Notes: generated from the letters alone by a model not told the origin. DNA of 17,367 nucleotides from Flavobacteriales bacterium CG_4_9_14_3_um_filter_32_8 (GCA_002790175.1 PFUQ01000143.1:1-17367); one strand, 5' to 3'. Counted from the stretch's first letter, positions 7,053 through 15,294 are shown. Made by a program: numbers and translations.

Positions 7053-7229
7053 TCAAAATAATTTGCACCAAAAATAATGAAAACTACCTGATAAATAAAG
7101 ATGCTAACAACCAATTAATAAATAAACTCATCTTTTTATTCTGATAATTAATAAGTAAAAAAAATAGATAGGAATGTTTGTTAATAAAAAAATCCTGCTA
7201 CCTTAGATGAACTTTTTAAGTTACTAATT
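7053..7229. other. Intergenic gap between divergent genes
   Basis: These 177 AT-rich bases hold promoters in both directions but no ORF, tRNA-like fold or strong hairpin. They also contain TAGATGAACTTTTTAAG (7204-7220), identical to a 17-base stretch in the HTH gene at 1120-1136. Confidence 0.6.
7069..7099 (-). promoter_or_regulatory. Likely promoter of the barrel protein gene
   Basis: On the minus strand TTTA (7099-7096) is followed after 19 bases by TATTTTTG (7076-7069), which lies 16 bases before the ATG at 7052. The second box is an exact TAnnTTTG match; the first has one mismatch to TTTG. Confidence 0.5.
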
Positions 7230-7232
7230 TTG
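7225..7232 (+). promoter_or_regulatory. Possible -7 box of the SpoIIE phosphatase gene
   Basis: TAATTTTG matches TAnnTTTG exactly. A weak TTAG lies 18 bases upstream at 7203-7206. The box overlaps the only upstream TTG start (7230). That suggests translation really begins a few codons later, at the non-standard ATA at 7245 or nearby. Confidence 0.4.
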
Positions 7233-8447
7233 CAAACAAAAAACATAAAAAAAAGGTTACAACTAGGTAAATTTAAGTTAGATACACTTTTGAATATTAC
7301 AAAAGGTATTAATAATAATTTATCAAAAAGCGAATTACTCGATTTATATAAAAATATATTATTGGATGAACTAAAAATAGGCAAACTCCTACTTTTTAGT
7401 TTTAATAATAAAGAATGGAAACAAGAATTATGTTTGGGTACAATTTGCGATAGCATTAATGTTATAGAAGATTTATTAGGCATTAAGGAAATAGAATTAA
7501 TTTCAAATCCTAAAAATGATAAACTAAAAATCTATGATGTTATTGTTCCTGTTTTTCACAAATCAAAACCTTTGGCTTATTTGTTAATTGGTGATTTTGA
7601 TGGCGAAAAAATTGAAGTAAGTCCAATTATAAAACACCTTTCTTTTATCCAAACCCTAACTAATATTATTATTGTTGCAATAGAAAACAAGAGGCTTTAT
7701 AAAGAAAATATTGATCAAATTGCTATAAAAAAGGAAATGGAATTGGCTTCTGAGATGCAAGCACTTTTATTTCCTAAAAACCTTAAAAACTACAAAGAGA
7801 TTGAAGTTGCAGCTCATTATCATCCTCATCATTTGGTTGGCGGTGATTATTATGATTTTATAGAACTCAATAGCGACGAAGTTGCATTTTGCATTGCTGA
7901 TGTTTCTGGAAAAGGAGTTCCTGCTGCTTTGTTGATGTCAAATTTTCAGGCAAGTTTAAGAGCTTTAATTAAAAGGACTTCTTCTTTATCTGAGTTAGTG
8001 ATAGAGTTAAATCGTAACATTTTAGCTAATGCCAATAGGGAAAAATTTATTACAGCATTTATAGGAAAATATAATATTAAAACTCGTAATCTACAATTTA
8101 TAAATGCAGGACACAATCCTCCTTTATTGTTAGTTGGACATCAAATTAAAACGCTCTTTGAAGGAAGTACGATATTGGGTGTTTTTGAAAATTTACCATC
8201 GGTTACTGAAAAAAATATTATCCTACCTAAAGGTGCAATAATTGCATGTTATACTGATGGAGTTGTTGAGCAAATCAATGAAAAAGATGAAGAGTTTGGA
8301 ATAGAAAATTTGGAGTTATCACTTATTCAGAACAAGAATAATTCTGTTGAAAATATGGTTCAAGCAATATCAAAAAAATTAAATGATTTTAGGAAAGATG
8401 TTGATTATAATGATGATATAGCATTACTCTACCTCAGGTTCAGATAA
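7230..8447 (+). CDS. GAF + SpoIIE-type PP2C serine/threonine phosphatase
   Basis: Probably removes phosphate from a signalling protein such as an anti-sigma-factor antagonist. Residues about 15-155 form a GAF-like sensor, then a linking helix (about 150-185) and a SpoIIE/PP2C domain to residue 405. Metal-binding motifs are intact: V-G-G-D-Y-Y-D-F at 203-210, D-V-S-G-K-G at 224-229, Y-T-D-G-V near 341-345 and D-Y-N-D-D-I-A-L-L near the end. The first ATG falls deep in the linker and would delete the GAF domain. Usable starts are TTG at 7230 or, less conventionally, ATA at 7245, which aligns with where relatives seem to begin. The 3' end overlaps the convergent ligase gene by 24 bases. No anti-sigma partner lies nearby. 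Confidence 0.85.
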   Translation: MQTKNIKKRLQLGKFKLDTLLNITKGINNNLSKSELLDLYKNILLDELKIGKLLLFSFNNKEWKQELCLGTICDSINVIEDLLGIKEIELISNPKNDKLKIYDVIVPVFHKSKPLAYLLIGDFDGEKIEVSPIIKHLSFIQTLTNIIIVAIENKRLYKENIDQIAIKKEMELASEMQALLFPKNLKNYKEIEVAAHYHPHHLVGGDYYDFIELNSDEVAFCIADVSGKGVPAALLMSNFQASLRALIKRTSSLSELVIELNRNILANANREKFITAFIGKYNIKTRNLQFINAGHNPPLLLVGHQIKTLFEGSTILGVFENLPSVTEKNIILPKGAIIACYTDGVVEQINEKDEEFGIENLELSLIQNKNNSVENMVQAISKKLNDFRKDVDYNDDIALLYLRFR

Positions 8448-9860
8448 ACTTTTTGAATGATAAATATCTATTGCAACAATTAACGCAATAAATCCCCAAA
8501 ATGGGACAGAAGCTTTGTCTGTATCTAAGTAATTATTCAACATTCCATGAACTACATAAGTTAATAATCCTAATAAAGTAGCTAATACAACTTTCTTTAG
8601 TTCTCCTTTTGGGAGTTGGTGGTATAAAATTGAACCTCTATAAAAGACAGTTAAAATGATTAAAATAAAACTCAACGCACCTAAAACTCCAGACTCTGCT
8701 AATGGTCCAATATATTCGCTATGTGCATTTCCATTATCTCCTGCATTAGTACTAATAATGGTTTTTTCGTTAGCTAATTGAAAAGGTGCGTATTGGAAAA
8801 CATAAGTCCCTGGTCCCCAACCAAAAAATGGACGCTCTTGAAACATTTTAAAAGCAGAATTCCATCTGTTTAAACGCTCCAAATTAGAAGCATCGGTTGA
8901 TACGTTAGATATTGACTCCACATGTTCGGATAATTTATCAGAAGAATCTTGATTATTTCTTTCTAGATTCATGACGATGGAATTCCAACTTAACAATAGA
9001 ATGATTCCTGACACTAAAACAAGGGTAGCCAACCAACTAAACCTTACCTTGTATTTATAGATAAAAAACAAAATAAAAGCAGCTATAACGCTTACCCATG
9101 CAGCTCTGGTATAAGATAAAATTAACCCAATGGTGAAAATCCCAATTAACAATATACTAAATACTTTTTGATAAGTAGGATAGCTTTTACCAGTAAACAA
9201 AAACAATATCGGAAAATACATCGCCAATATAGCTCCATAAGAAGTATGGTCTTTAAAAAATGGTTGCATTACCCAATGTGCAGGTTTTTCCTGAAAATTA
9301 TACCCTGCCAATCTAATTACAGCGTATATAATAACAAAAGAAAGTGGTATTAGATAAGCCCAGAAAAATATTTTATAATTATTTCTAATCTTTAATAACT
9401 GTATTCCAATAAAATAAAAACAAACCACAAACCATAATCGTGCTAACAAAAATTTGAAGGAAACAACTGGCATTTCGGAAGTTAATGAAGTAATCAATAA
9501 CCAACTCAAATTAAATAGAATAGCGATGGTAATAGGATGTTTGATAATGGCGGCATCGTAATTTTTTTCATAAATTAACTTTAAAAAGAAAAGCAACATA
9601 ATGCCAAACATCAAAGGTTCTGTTGGTAAATACATACCAATCCCTCCTATTTCTAATTCTTCAATATTTAGTGAAAGAGGAGTGGTAAAAACAATAAACC
9701 ACATCAACTTATCTAAATTAAAAAAAGCCATAAATACAATGACTAAAACAAAAGGCAGTATTGCTAAATAATAAAACTCATTGGCAATTAATATACTATT
9801 TGCCGCAATAAAAATAAAGCTAAAAATATAAATCCAATATGATTTTAATAATTGATGCAA
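8424..9860 (-). CDS. O-antigen ligase / Wzy polymerase family membrane protein
   Basis: A 478-residue polytopic membrane protein with roughly ten to twelve hydrophobic segments and a large external loop. The Wzy_C signature is present: S-Y-T-R-A-A-W at about 250-256, then F-F-G-W-G-P-G-T-Y and the loop motif N-A-H-S-E-Y-I-G-P-L-A-E-S-G. The family transfers or polymerises undecaprenyl-linked glycans at the outer face of the inner membrane; ligase and polymerase cannot be told apart by sequence. The start is TTG at 9860, since no ATG lies between the upstream stop and the first membrane segment. It directly follows the second Wzz-like gene in the same frame, two codons after that gene's TAA, so translational coupling is likely. 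Confidence 0.85.
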   Translation of the reverse strand: MHQLLKSYWIYIFSFIFIAANSILIANEFYYLAILPFVLVIVFMAFFNLDKLMWFIVFTTPLSLNIEELEIGGIGMYLPTEPLMFGIMLLFFLKLIYEKNYDAAIIKHPITIAILFNLSWLLITSLTSEMPVVSFKFLLARLWFVVCFYFIGIQLLKIRNNYKIFFWAYLIPLSFVIIYAVIRLAGYNFQEKPAHWVMQPFFKDHTSYGAILAMYFPILFLFTGKSYPTYQKVFSILLIGIFTIGLILSYTRAAWVSVIAAFILFFIYKYKVRFSWLATLVLVSGIILLLSWNSIVMNLERNNQDSSDKLSEHVESISNVSTDASNLERLNRWNSAFKMFQERPFFGWGPGTYVFQYAPFQLANEKTIISTNAGDNGNAHSEYIGPLAESGVLGALSFILIILTVFYRGSILYHQLPKGELKKVVLATLLGLLTYVVHGMLNNYLDTDKASVPFWGFIALIVAIDIYHSKSLSEPEVE

Positions 9861-9866
9861 ACTAGT

Positions 9867-10814
9867 TTATTGACCCTTTAAATGGTTATTAAATAATAAT
9901 ATAACGTATGTAAAAAGAAGAGTTGCAAATACGGACAACACTACAATTAACCAACGAATTGGGTAGGACTTTTTATCCGCAACTTCTGGAAAAACAATAG
10001 TATTGGTATATGTTAATTTTTTATTCTCATCTCTTACTGCGGCATCATAACTTATTAATATTTTACTATACTCTTCCCTAGCAAGATTTAATTGATGGTG
10101 TAAATCTTGAAAATACCGACCCTCTTCTTTTAAGTTTTCAAACAATTTTTCAGCTTTTTGCATCGATTCGCCTTTTTTATTCTCCAACAACATATTCATG
10201 TAACCTGCTGTAACTTCTCTTGATTGTTGAGTGTAATCTAACAAGCCATACTTTATACTATACCTCCTTATTTGAGCTTCTAAGGTATCTATTAACACTT
10301 TTTTATTATCCAATTGATTGTTAGTAATAACGACCACTTCCTTTGCTTTTATTTGATGAAGTGTTCTGATTTTGTTATTTACCTGATGAATTAATTCTAA
10401 AACAATATCTCTTGCAATAACTGGATTAATGTCCATTACCTCAATCTGAACAGATTCAAAATTAGTTTTGTTGATGGATACATTTTCATCGTATTCTTTG
10501 TTTAATCTATAATAATATCCATTCGATGTAGTGTCAATTTTGTAATGATTTATTAAATCAAATTTAGCAACAATACTATCTCTAATGTCATTTCCATAAA
10601 AAAATTGAAGTAATTGTTCGGTAGAAGATTCTGTACTATATTGCCCTAAGTTGGAAGGATACAAAACTGCTTCAGCCTTATATTGCGGAGGAATAAAATA
10701 AGAAGAAGAAAATAAAATTGAAAAAACAATCGCTAATAAACCAACAACAGTAAACACCTTATATTTACTTAAAAAAAATGAGGTTAAATTGGTATAGGAT
10801 TGGTTAAAATTCAT
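9867..10814 (-). CDS. Wzz-like polysaccharide chain-length/co-polymerase protein, copy 2
   Basis: A 315-residue inner-membrane protein with the PCP/Wzz layout: first membrane segment at about 18-40, a large periplasmic domain rich in coiled-coil helices (about 150-255), then F-P-E-V-A-D-K-K-S-Y-P-I-R-W leading into the second segment at about 287-308. It probably sets chain length or assists export of the polysaccharide made by the neighbouring flippase and ligase. No kinase domain is fused, so it is Wzz-type rather than a Wzc tyrosine kinase. It shares K-K-S-Y-P-I-R-W-L-I-V-V with the preceding gene and begins with ATG immediately after that gene's TAA. Confidence 0.85.
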   Translation of the reverse strand: MNFNQSYTNLTSFFLSKYKVFTVVGLLAIVFSILFSSSYFIPPQYKAEAVLYPSNLGQYSTESSTEQLLQFFYGNDIRDSIVAKFDLINHYKIDTTSNGYYYRLNKEYDENVSINKTNFESVQIEVMDINPVIARDIVLELIHQVNNKIRTLHQIKAKEVVVITNNQLDNKKVLIDTLEAQIRRYSIKYGLLDYTQQSREVTAGYMNMLLENKKGESMQKAEKLFENLKEEGRYFQDLHHQLNLAREEYSKILISYDAAVRDENKKLTYTNTIVFPEVADKKSYPIRWLIVVLSVFATLLFTYVILLFNNHLKGQ

Positions 10815-11831
10815 TTAATTAAATTTAATAGATTTTATACTTTCTAAAAATAAGATAAAAACTAAAGCTAACAAAAAGGATGCTAATGTTGATACTACAA
10901 CTATTAACCATCGAATTGGGTATGATTTTTTTTCTGCAGGAAAAGCGTTATTAACAATAAATTTGTGTTGCAAACTTTTTTCAGCGTCAACCTTAATTTC
11001 GCGGTACTTAGAGCGAATTAAAGTTAACCTTTTCTGCTCCAAAGTAATCTCATCCTGAACACTGGTAAATATTCCTGAATATTTGCTCAATGTATCTAGC
11101 CTATCTTTTAAAACAGCAACTGCACTATTTTTACCTTGTAAAATAGCAATAGCCATTTGCTCGGTCAATCTTTCTGATTGTGTTTGAACATTTATTATTC
11201 CTAATTTCCTAATACCATTTAACGAATCATTTAGTTCATCAATATAAGCGATTTGACTGTTATGTTCAGTTTCTACAATTTGTAATGCTTCTAATGCAAC
11301 TTCTCTTCTCATCCTATTTTTAACAGTATCCAACAACGAAGCGATATCATTTGCAATCATTGAGGCTGTATCAGCATTATGATCCAACACATTAATTTCA
11401 ACTGACATAAATTTGGTACGTTCAAAAGTTACATTATTTTCATATTCCTTTTGAAGTTTAGTATTTTTGTATTCATCATCTGCATCAATATCGTAATGCT
11501 GAAGTAAATTATATTTTTGGATGATTTTATTTCTAATCTCATCAGAGTTTAAAATTTGGAGCATCTGCTCTGCTTCTTCTTCTTCTCCAAACCTTAAAAT
11601 ATCTTCTTTTCCTGAATTATTTTCAGAGAATAAAGCTTTTGATATAGAATTTGTTGTTGTTGGAAAAAGTACAACAGTTGATTCATATTTATTTTCGATG
11701 AGTAAAGAAACAACAATAGATGAAAGTAAAGCTATTAAGGTAACTATGAGCAGAGGTTTTCTCCATTTATAAAAAAATACAATTAAATTTCCAGAATCTA
11801 AGCCAACTATTTTTTCTTTATTATGTTCCAT
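10815..11831 (-). CDS. Wzz-like polysaccharide chain-length/co-polymerase protein, copy 1
   Basis: A 338-residue paralogue of the next gene with the same layout: first membrane segment at about 28-48, a helical periplasmic domain, then A-F-P-A-E-K-K-S-Y-P-I-R-W and a second membrane segment at about 307-330. Both also share the phrase N-V-x-F/I-x-x-T-x-F-x-S-V-x-I-x-V in the first half, so they are an old tandem duplication. Two different co-polymerases may form a mixed ring or serve two chain types (inference). It is the first gene of the tight three-gene unit, with a TATTTTTG box 51 bases upstream. Confidence 0.85.
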   Translation of the reverse strand: MEHNKEKIVGLDSGNLIVFFYKWRKPLLIVTLIALLSSIVVSLLIENKYESTVVLFPTTTNSISKALFSENNSGKEDILRFGEEEEAEQMLQILNSDEIRNKIIQKYNLLQHYDIDADDEYKNTKLQKEYENNVTFERTKFMSVEINVLDHNADTASMIANDIASLLDTVKNRMRREVALEALQIVETEHNSQIAYIDELNDSLNGIRKLGIINVQTQSERLTEQMAIAILQGKNSAVAVLKDRLDTLSKYSGIFTSVQDEITLEQKRLTLIRSKYREIKVDAEKSLQHKFIVNNAFPAEKKSYPIRWLIVVVSTLASFLLALVFILFLESIKSIKFN

Positions 11832-11882
11832 TTCTAATTTTACAATATTTATTTAATTAAGGCGAAATTTTTTTAAGAAATA

Positions 11883-11890
11883 CAAAAATA
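11883..11890 (-). promoter_or_regulatory. Possible -7 box of the wzz-wzz-ligase unit
   Basis: The minus strand reads TATTTTTG, an exact TAnnTTTG match, in the 79-base gap after the flippase gene and 51 bases before the ATG at 11831. It suggests the three-gene unit has its own promoter. No good -33 box is seen. Confidence 0.4.
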
Positions 11891-11910
11891 CCTATTTTTT
11901 ATCAATTTCA

Positions 11911-13356
11911 TTAAAGCTCCTTATCAATAAGAATCTGAACCATTTTTTTTATATTGATTAACCGAACAATTACTCCAAAAAGAATTGCTAAAGAAATGGC
12001 TAAAGTCAATTGAAAAATAAAACCAGAAACATAGCTATTGATGATTTTAAATACAAAAAATACAAACAAAATATACAAAATTAAACTACCTAACAGCTTG
12101 TAATTAACCTTAAATTTAAACACATTTTTTACAATAATAATTTGTAAAAACACGATAATAAATTGAGTTATTAAACTAGCCACTGCTGAGCCAACAGCTT
12201 GATATTTAGGAATTAAAATTAAATTCAACACAAAGTTAAGCAATACTCCTCCTATTGCTAACTTATTTAAAACCTTTAAATTTCCGTTGGCAGTAAGTAG
12301 TGTTCCAAAAATATAAGTAGAACATATAGCAACAAAACAGAACATCAATAAACTTAAAACTGGAGCAGAATCTGATGCATTAGAATGGTACAAAATATTC
12401 ATTATTTGATGGGGAAAAAAATAGCATACAGTAGCAAGAATTATAGCTGGGACAAAAAGTAAACTAAAAGAAAGCCGAACCAAGCCATCTAATTTTTTCT
12501 TATTCTTTATCATGTTTGCAAACATGGGCAACAATAACGCCGAAAATAAAACCCCTATTTGATTAGAAGCATCCATCAATCGGTAAGCTTGAGCATAAAT
12601 TGCTACCTGCTTTTCACCATTTTCTAACATTACATCTAGCATTATCGCATCCAATCGGTAATAAAATGTCATCGTTAATATTAACAATGCATAAGGATAG
12701 GTTTGTTTTAATATTAAAATTGAAAATGATTTATTTAACTTAAACTTAAATTGTTTCGACTTTACTAAAACGATGACAAAAACAACCAATAAAGTAATTG
12801 CATAAGCTAACGTTTGAGCATACACAAAATGCATCAATTGAAATTGAATATCAAACGTATTTCCCCATAGTAAAATCGCACAAAATCCTATCATTAGGGT
12901 TTTGTCTAATACCGATAACATACTATCAAGGGTATATAGTTGCAATCCTGCAATATTGGAACGTAAATATTGAATAAAGGAGATTAAAAATTGATTGATA
13001 GCAAGAAATAACAACAGATAAAACCTACTTGAATCATAACCAACTAGATACCCAACGATAAAAGTGATTAAAAAATAGAGAATAGCTAGCAAAAATTTAA
13101 ACACCACAATTCCAGAAAAATATTTTGCCAATAACTGTTGGTGCTGTGCAATGTTTTTATTGTTGTAGTTGGTAATTCCTAAGTCTAATAAGATATTAAA
13201 CAACATCGAAAAATTGAATAATGTAAAATAGATACCATACTCTTCAGCCGAAACTGTATTTTGCACAGTTCTATCTATTCCAAAAATCCAAAATGGTTTT
13301 ATTAAAAAATTAAAAAATAATAAAAGGGCTAAATTGGATATAAATTTTCTTTGCAC
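11911..13356 (-). CDS. Wzx-like oligosaccharide flippase
   Basis: A 481-residue polytopic protein of the MOP/polysaccharide-export superfamily, with about 12-14 hydrophobic segments over its whole length. It moves undecaprenyl-linked sugar units across the inner membrane. N-terminal features typical of the family are the short basic Q-R-K-F-I-S-N start, P-F-W-I-F-G-I-D-R, and E-E-Y-G-I-Y-F in the first loop. I chose GTG at 13356 over an in-frame TTG at 13395. The basic start then abuts the first membrane segment, and a TATTTTTG box lies 16 bases upstream, the spacing seen for coaD and the 7052 gene; the TTG would lie upstream of that promoter. It is divergent from the glycosyltransferase. Confidence 0.85.
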   Translation of the reverse strand: MQRKFISNLALLLFFNFLIKPFWIFGIDRTVQNTVSAEEYGIYFTLFNFSMLFNILLDLGITNYNNKNIAQHQQLLAKYFSGIVVFKFLLAILYFLITFIVGYLVGYDSSRFYLLLFLAINQFLISFIQYLRSNIAGLQLYTLDSMLSVLDKTLMIGFCAILLWGNTFDIQFQLMHFVYAQTLAYAITLLVVFVIVLVKSKQFKFKLNKSFSILILKQTYPYALLILTMTFYYRLDAIMLDVMLENGEKQVAIYAQAYRLMDASNQIGVLFSALLLPMFANMIKNKKKLDGLVRLSFSLLFVPAIILATVCYFFPHQIMNILYHSNASDSAPVLSLLMFCFVAICSTYIFGTLLTANGNLKVLNKLAIGGVLLNFVLNLILIPKYQAVGSAVASLITQFIIVFLQIIIVKNVFKFKVNYKLLGSLILYILFVFFVFKIINSYVSGFIFQLTLAISLAILFGVIVRLINIKKMVQILIDKEL

Positions 13357-13372
13357 TAAGATTGATTTGAAA

Positions 13373-13380
13373 CAAAAATA
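13373..13380 (-). promoter_or_regulatory. Likely -7 box of the flippase gene
   Basis: The minus strand reads TATTTTTG, an exact TAnnTTTG match, 16 bases before the chosen GTG start. It helps reject the longer TTG-initiated version, which would start upstream of the promoter. Confidence 0.45.
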
Positions 13381-13401
13381 ACTTATCTTATTCAATATTA
13401 T

Positions 13402-13409
13402 TACTTTCG
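13402..13409 (+). promoter_or_regulatory. Possible -7 box of the glycosyltransferase gene
   Basis: TACTTTCG matches TAnnTTTG with one mismatch and ends 16 bases before the TTG start at 13426. No convincing -33 box is seen. Confidence 0.35.
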
Positions 13410-13425
13410 TAAAAAAATTTAGCTT

Positions 13426-14553
13426 TTGAAAATAGCTGTAAATACACGTCTTTTATTAAACAACCAAATGGATGGAATTGGTTGGTTTACTTACGAAACA
13501 TTTAGGCATATCACTATCGATAATCCAAATGTAGCTTTTGTATTTATTTTTGATCGTCAGCCTCATCCTGATTTTATTTTTGCTAAAAATATCGAAGCAA
13601 TAGTTATTGGACCACAAGCAAGACATCCATTGCTATACCAACTATGGTATCAATTTTCCTTATACCGATTGTTAAAAAGAATAAATGCTGATATTTTTAT
13701 TAGTACAGATGGAATGCTTCCTCTAAAAACCAGAACCAAAACCCTAAGCATTATACACGATTTGAATTTTGAACATTATCCTGAATTTTTACCGAAAAAT
13801 CTGAGAAATTATTATTGTAAAAACTTCCCAAAATTTGCAAAAAAAGCAGATAGGATTGCCACAGTTTCCGAATTTTCAAAACAAGATATTATTAAAACCT
13901 ACGCTATAAATTCTACTAAGATTGATGTTGTTTACAATGGTCCAAACGAAAACTTTAAACCCATTGCTAAAGAGGAAATCACCTTCATACAAAATAAATA
14001 TTCAGCAGGGAAACCTTTCTTTTTATTTGTAGGCACTTTACATCCTCGAAAAAATTTAATTAATCTCTTTAAAGCATTTGAGCAGTTTAAAATAGCCTCT
14101 AACTCTGATTTTAAGTTACTTGTTGTTGGAAAAAAAATGTGGTGGACAGAAGAAATTGAACAAACTTACCAAGAATTAAATTTTAAAAACGACATTATTT
14201 TTACAGGTAGAGTTAGTGAAAACGAATTGTATAAAATTACAGCGGCTGCTTATGCACTAACTTATGTGCCTATTTTTGAAGGATTTGGAATTCCTTTAGT
14301 GGAAGCCATGAGTTGTGGCATTCCAATTATTACTTCCAATATAACTTCTATGCCCGAAGTTGTTGAGGATGCTGGAATTTTAGTTGATCCATTTTCTGTA
14401 GCTGATATTGCTAATGCTATGTTAACAATTACAACTGATGTTAAATTAAGAAATGAATTAATAGAAAAAGGAAAGAAGCAAGTAAAAAAGTTTAACTGGA
14501 AAAAAACAGCCGATTTACTTTGGGCTTCGATTCAGAAAACGATTGAAACATAA
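13426..14553 (+). CDS. GT4-family glycosyltransferase
   Basis: A 375-residue GT-B fold enzyme, probably a retaining transferase that adds a sugar from a nucleotide donor to a lipid-linked or surface glycan on the cytoplasmic face. The C-terminal donor-binding half has F-L-F-V-G-T-L-H-P-R-K-N-L and the E-x7-E motif E-G-F-G-I-P-L-V-E at 285-293, followed by A-M-S-C-G-I-P. The N-terminal half begins M-K-I-A-V-N-T-R-L-L, a classic family start. This supports TTG at 13426 as initiator, since no ATG is available there. Donor and acceptor are unknown. It is divergent from the flippase and probably belongs to the same polysaccharide module. Confidence 0.9.
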   Translation: MKIAVNTRLLLNNQMDGIGWFTYETFRHITIDNPNVAFVFIFDRQPHPDFIFAKNIEAIVIGPQARHPLLYQLWYQFSLYRLLKRINADIFISTDGMLPLKTRTKTLSIIHDLNFEHYPEFLPKNLRNYYCKNFPKFAKKADRIATVSEFSKQDIIKTYAINSTKIDVVYNGPNENFKPIAKEEITFIQNKYSAGKPFFLFVGTLHPRKNLINLFKAFEQFKIASNSDFKLLVVGKKMWWTEEIEQTYQELNFKNDIIFTGRVSENELYKITAAAYALTYVPIFEGFGIPLVEAMSCGIPIITSNITSMPEVVEDAGILVDPFSVADIANAMLTITTDVKLRNELIEKGKKQVKKFNWKKTADLLWASIQKTIET

Positions 14554-14566
14554 ATAAAATCACTCC

Positions 14567-14630
14567 TCATAATCTTCCGTCAGCTGACGGATAGAAATCC
14601 CTCCCTTGAGGGAGGTTAGGTGGGTGAGTA
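14567..14630. repeat. REP-like palindromic element, copy 1
   Basis: Between the glycosyltransferase and rnhB lies the 16-bp perfect palindrome TCCGTCAGCTGACGGA (14576-14591), then a hairpin with arms CCTCCC (14600-14605) and GGGAGG (14610-14615) around TTGA, then a GGTTAGGTGGG tail. The same order (identical 16-bp palindrome, C-rich/G-rich hairpin, GGTT-G-rich tail) recurs at 16638-16705. It is GC-rich against its AT-rich surroundings. It may also act as a weak terminator or mRNA stabiliser. Confidence 0.75.
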
Positions 14631-14643
14631 ACTAATAACACAT

Positions 14644-15243
14644 ATGCTTAAAACCTATTTCCAAAAGAAACTAATCGAAGCTGGTTGCGATGAAGCTGGT
14701 AGAGGCTGTTTAGCTGGTCCTGTTTATGCTGCAGCTGTAATTTTGCCTAAAGATTACAAAAACAAACTACTCAACGATTCCAAACAAGTAACCGAAAAAA
14801 AAAGAGATGTATTAAGACTAGAAATTGAAAAAGAAGCCATTGCTTTTGCTGTTGGAATAGTGGATAATCATGAAATTGATAAAATAAATATTTTAAATGC
14901 TTCCTTTTTGGCAATGCACAGAGCTATTGACCAACTAACCACAACACCTGAATTATTACTAATTGATGGCAACCGATTTAAACCTTATCCAACTATTCCT
15001 CATGAATGTATTATTAAAGGTGATGGAAAGTATTTATCCATTGCAGCTGCATCTATCTTAGCAAAAACATATCGTGATGAATATCTTTTAAAAATACATC
15101 AAGAATTTCCTTATTACGATTGGAAAAACAACAAAGGATATCCAACAATAGCACACAGAAATGCAATTAGAAAACATGGCGTAACTAATTATCACCGAAT
15201 AACTTTTCGACTTTTGCCCGAACAACTCACTTTGAACATTTAA
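14644..15243 (+). CDS. rnhB: Ribonuclease HII
   Basis: Cuts the RNA strand of RNA-DNA hybrids and removes single ribonucleotides misinserted in DNA. A 199-residue protein, normal for the bacterial enzyme. The signature C-D-E-A-G-R-G-C-L-A-G-P-V is at 15-27, with catalytic D16 and E17. The other acidic positions are probably D108 (in L-L-I-D-G-N) and D127 (in I-K-G-D-G-K), followed by the conserved S-I-A-A-A-S-I-L-A-K. The ATG at 14644 puts the active site at the usual distance from the start. No promoter-like box is seen just upstream, so it may be read through from the glycosyltransferase gene. Confidence 0.95.
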   Translation: MLKTYFQKKLIEAGCDEAGRGCLAGPVYAAAVILPKDYKNKLLNDSKQVTEKKRDVLRLEIEKEAIAFAVGIVDNHEIDKINILNASFLAMHRAIDQLTTTPELLLIDGNRFKPYPTIPHECIIKGDGKYLSIAAASILAKTYRDEYLLKIHQEFPYYDWKNNKGYPTIAHRNAIRKHGVTNYHRITFRLLPEQLTLNI

Positions 15244-15244
15244 C

Positions 15245-15276
15245 TTTCAATTTTTCAACTTTCTTCCTTATCTTTA
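15245..15276 (+). promoter_or_regulatory. Possible promoter of kynU
   Basis: TTTC (15245-15248), 20 bases, then TATCTTTA (15269-15276), each one mismatch from TTTG and TAnnTTTG. The second box ends 18 bases before the kynU ATG, close to the spacing of other genes here. Confidence 0.35.
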
Positions 15277-15294
15277 CCATCCTAAAAAGATGAG

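Noticed and set aside
7181..7483. 100-codon minus-strand frame
   Set aside because: Antisense to the GAF region of the SpoIIE phosphatase and its promoter; no family features.
13357..13395. Longer flippase starting at TTG 13395
   Set aside because: That start lies upstream of the TATTTTTG box at 13373-13380, and the extra residues do not look like a flippase N-terminus.
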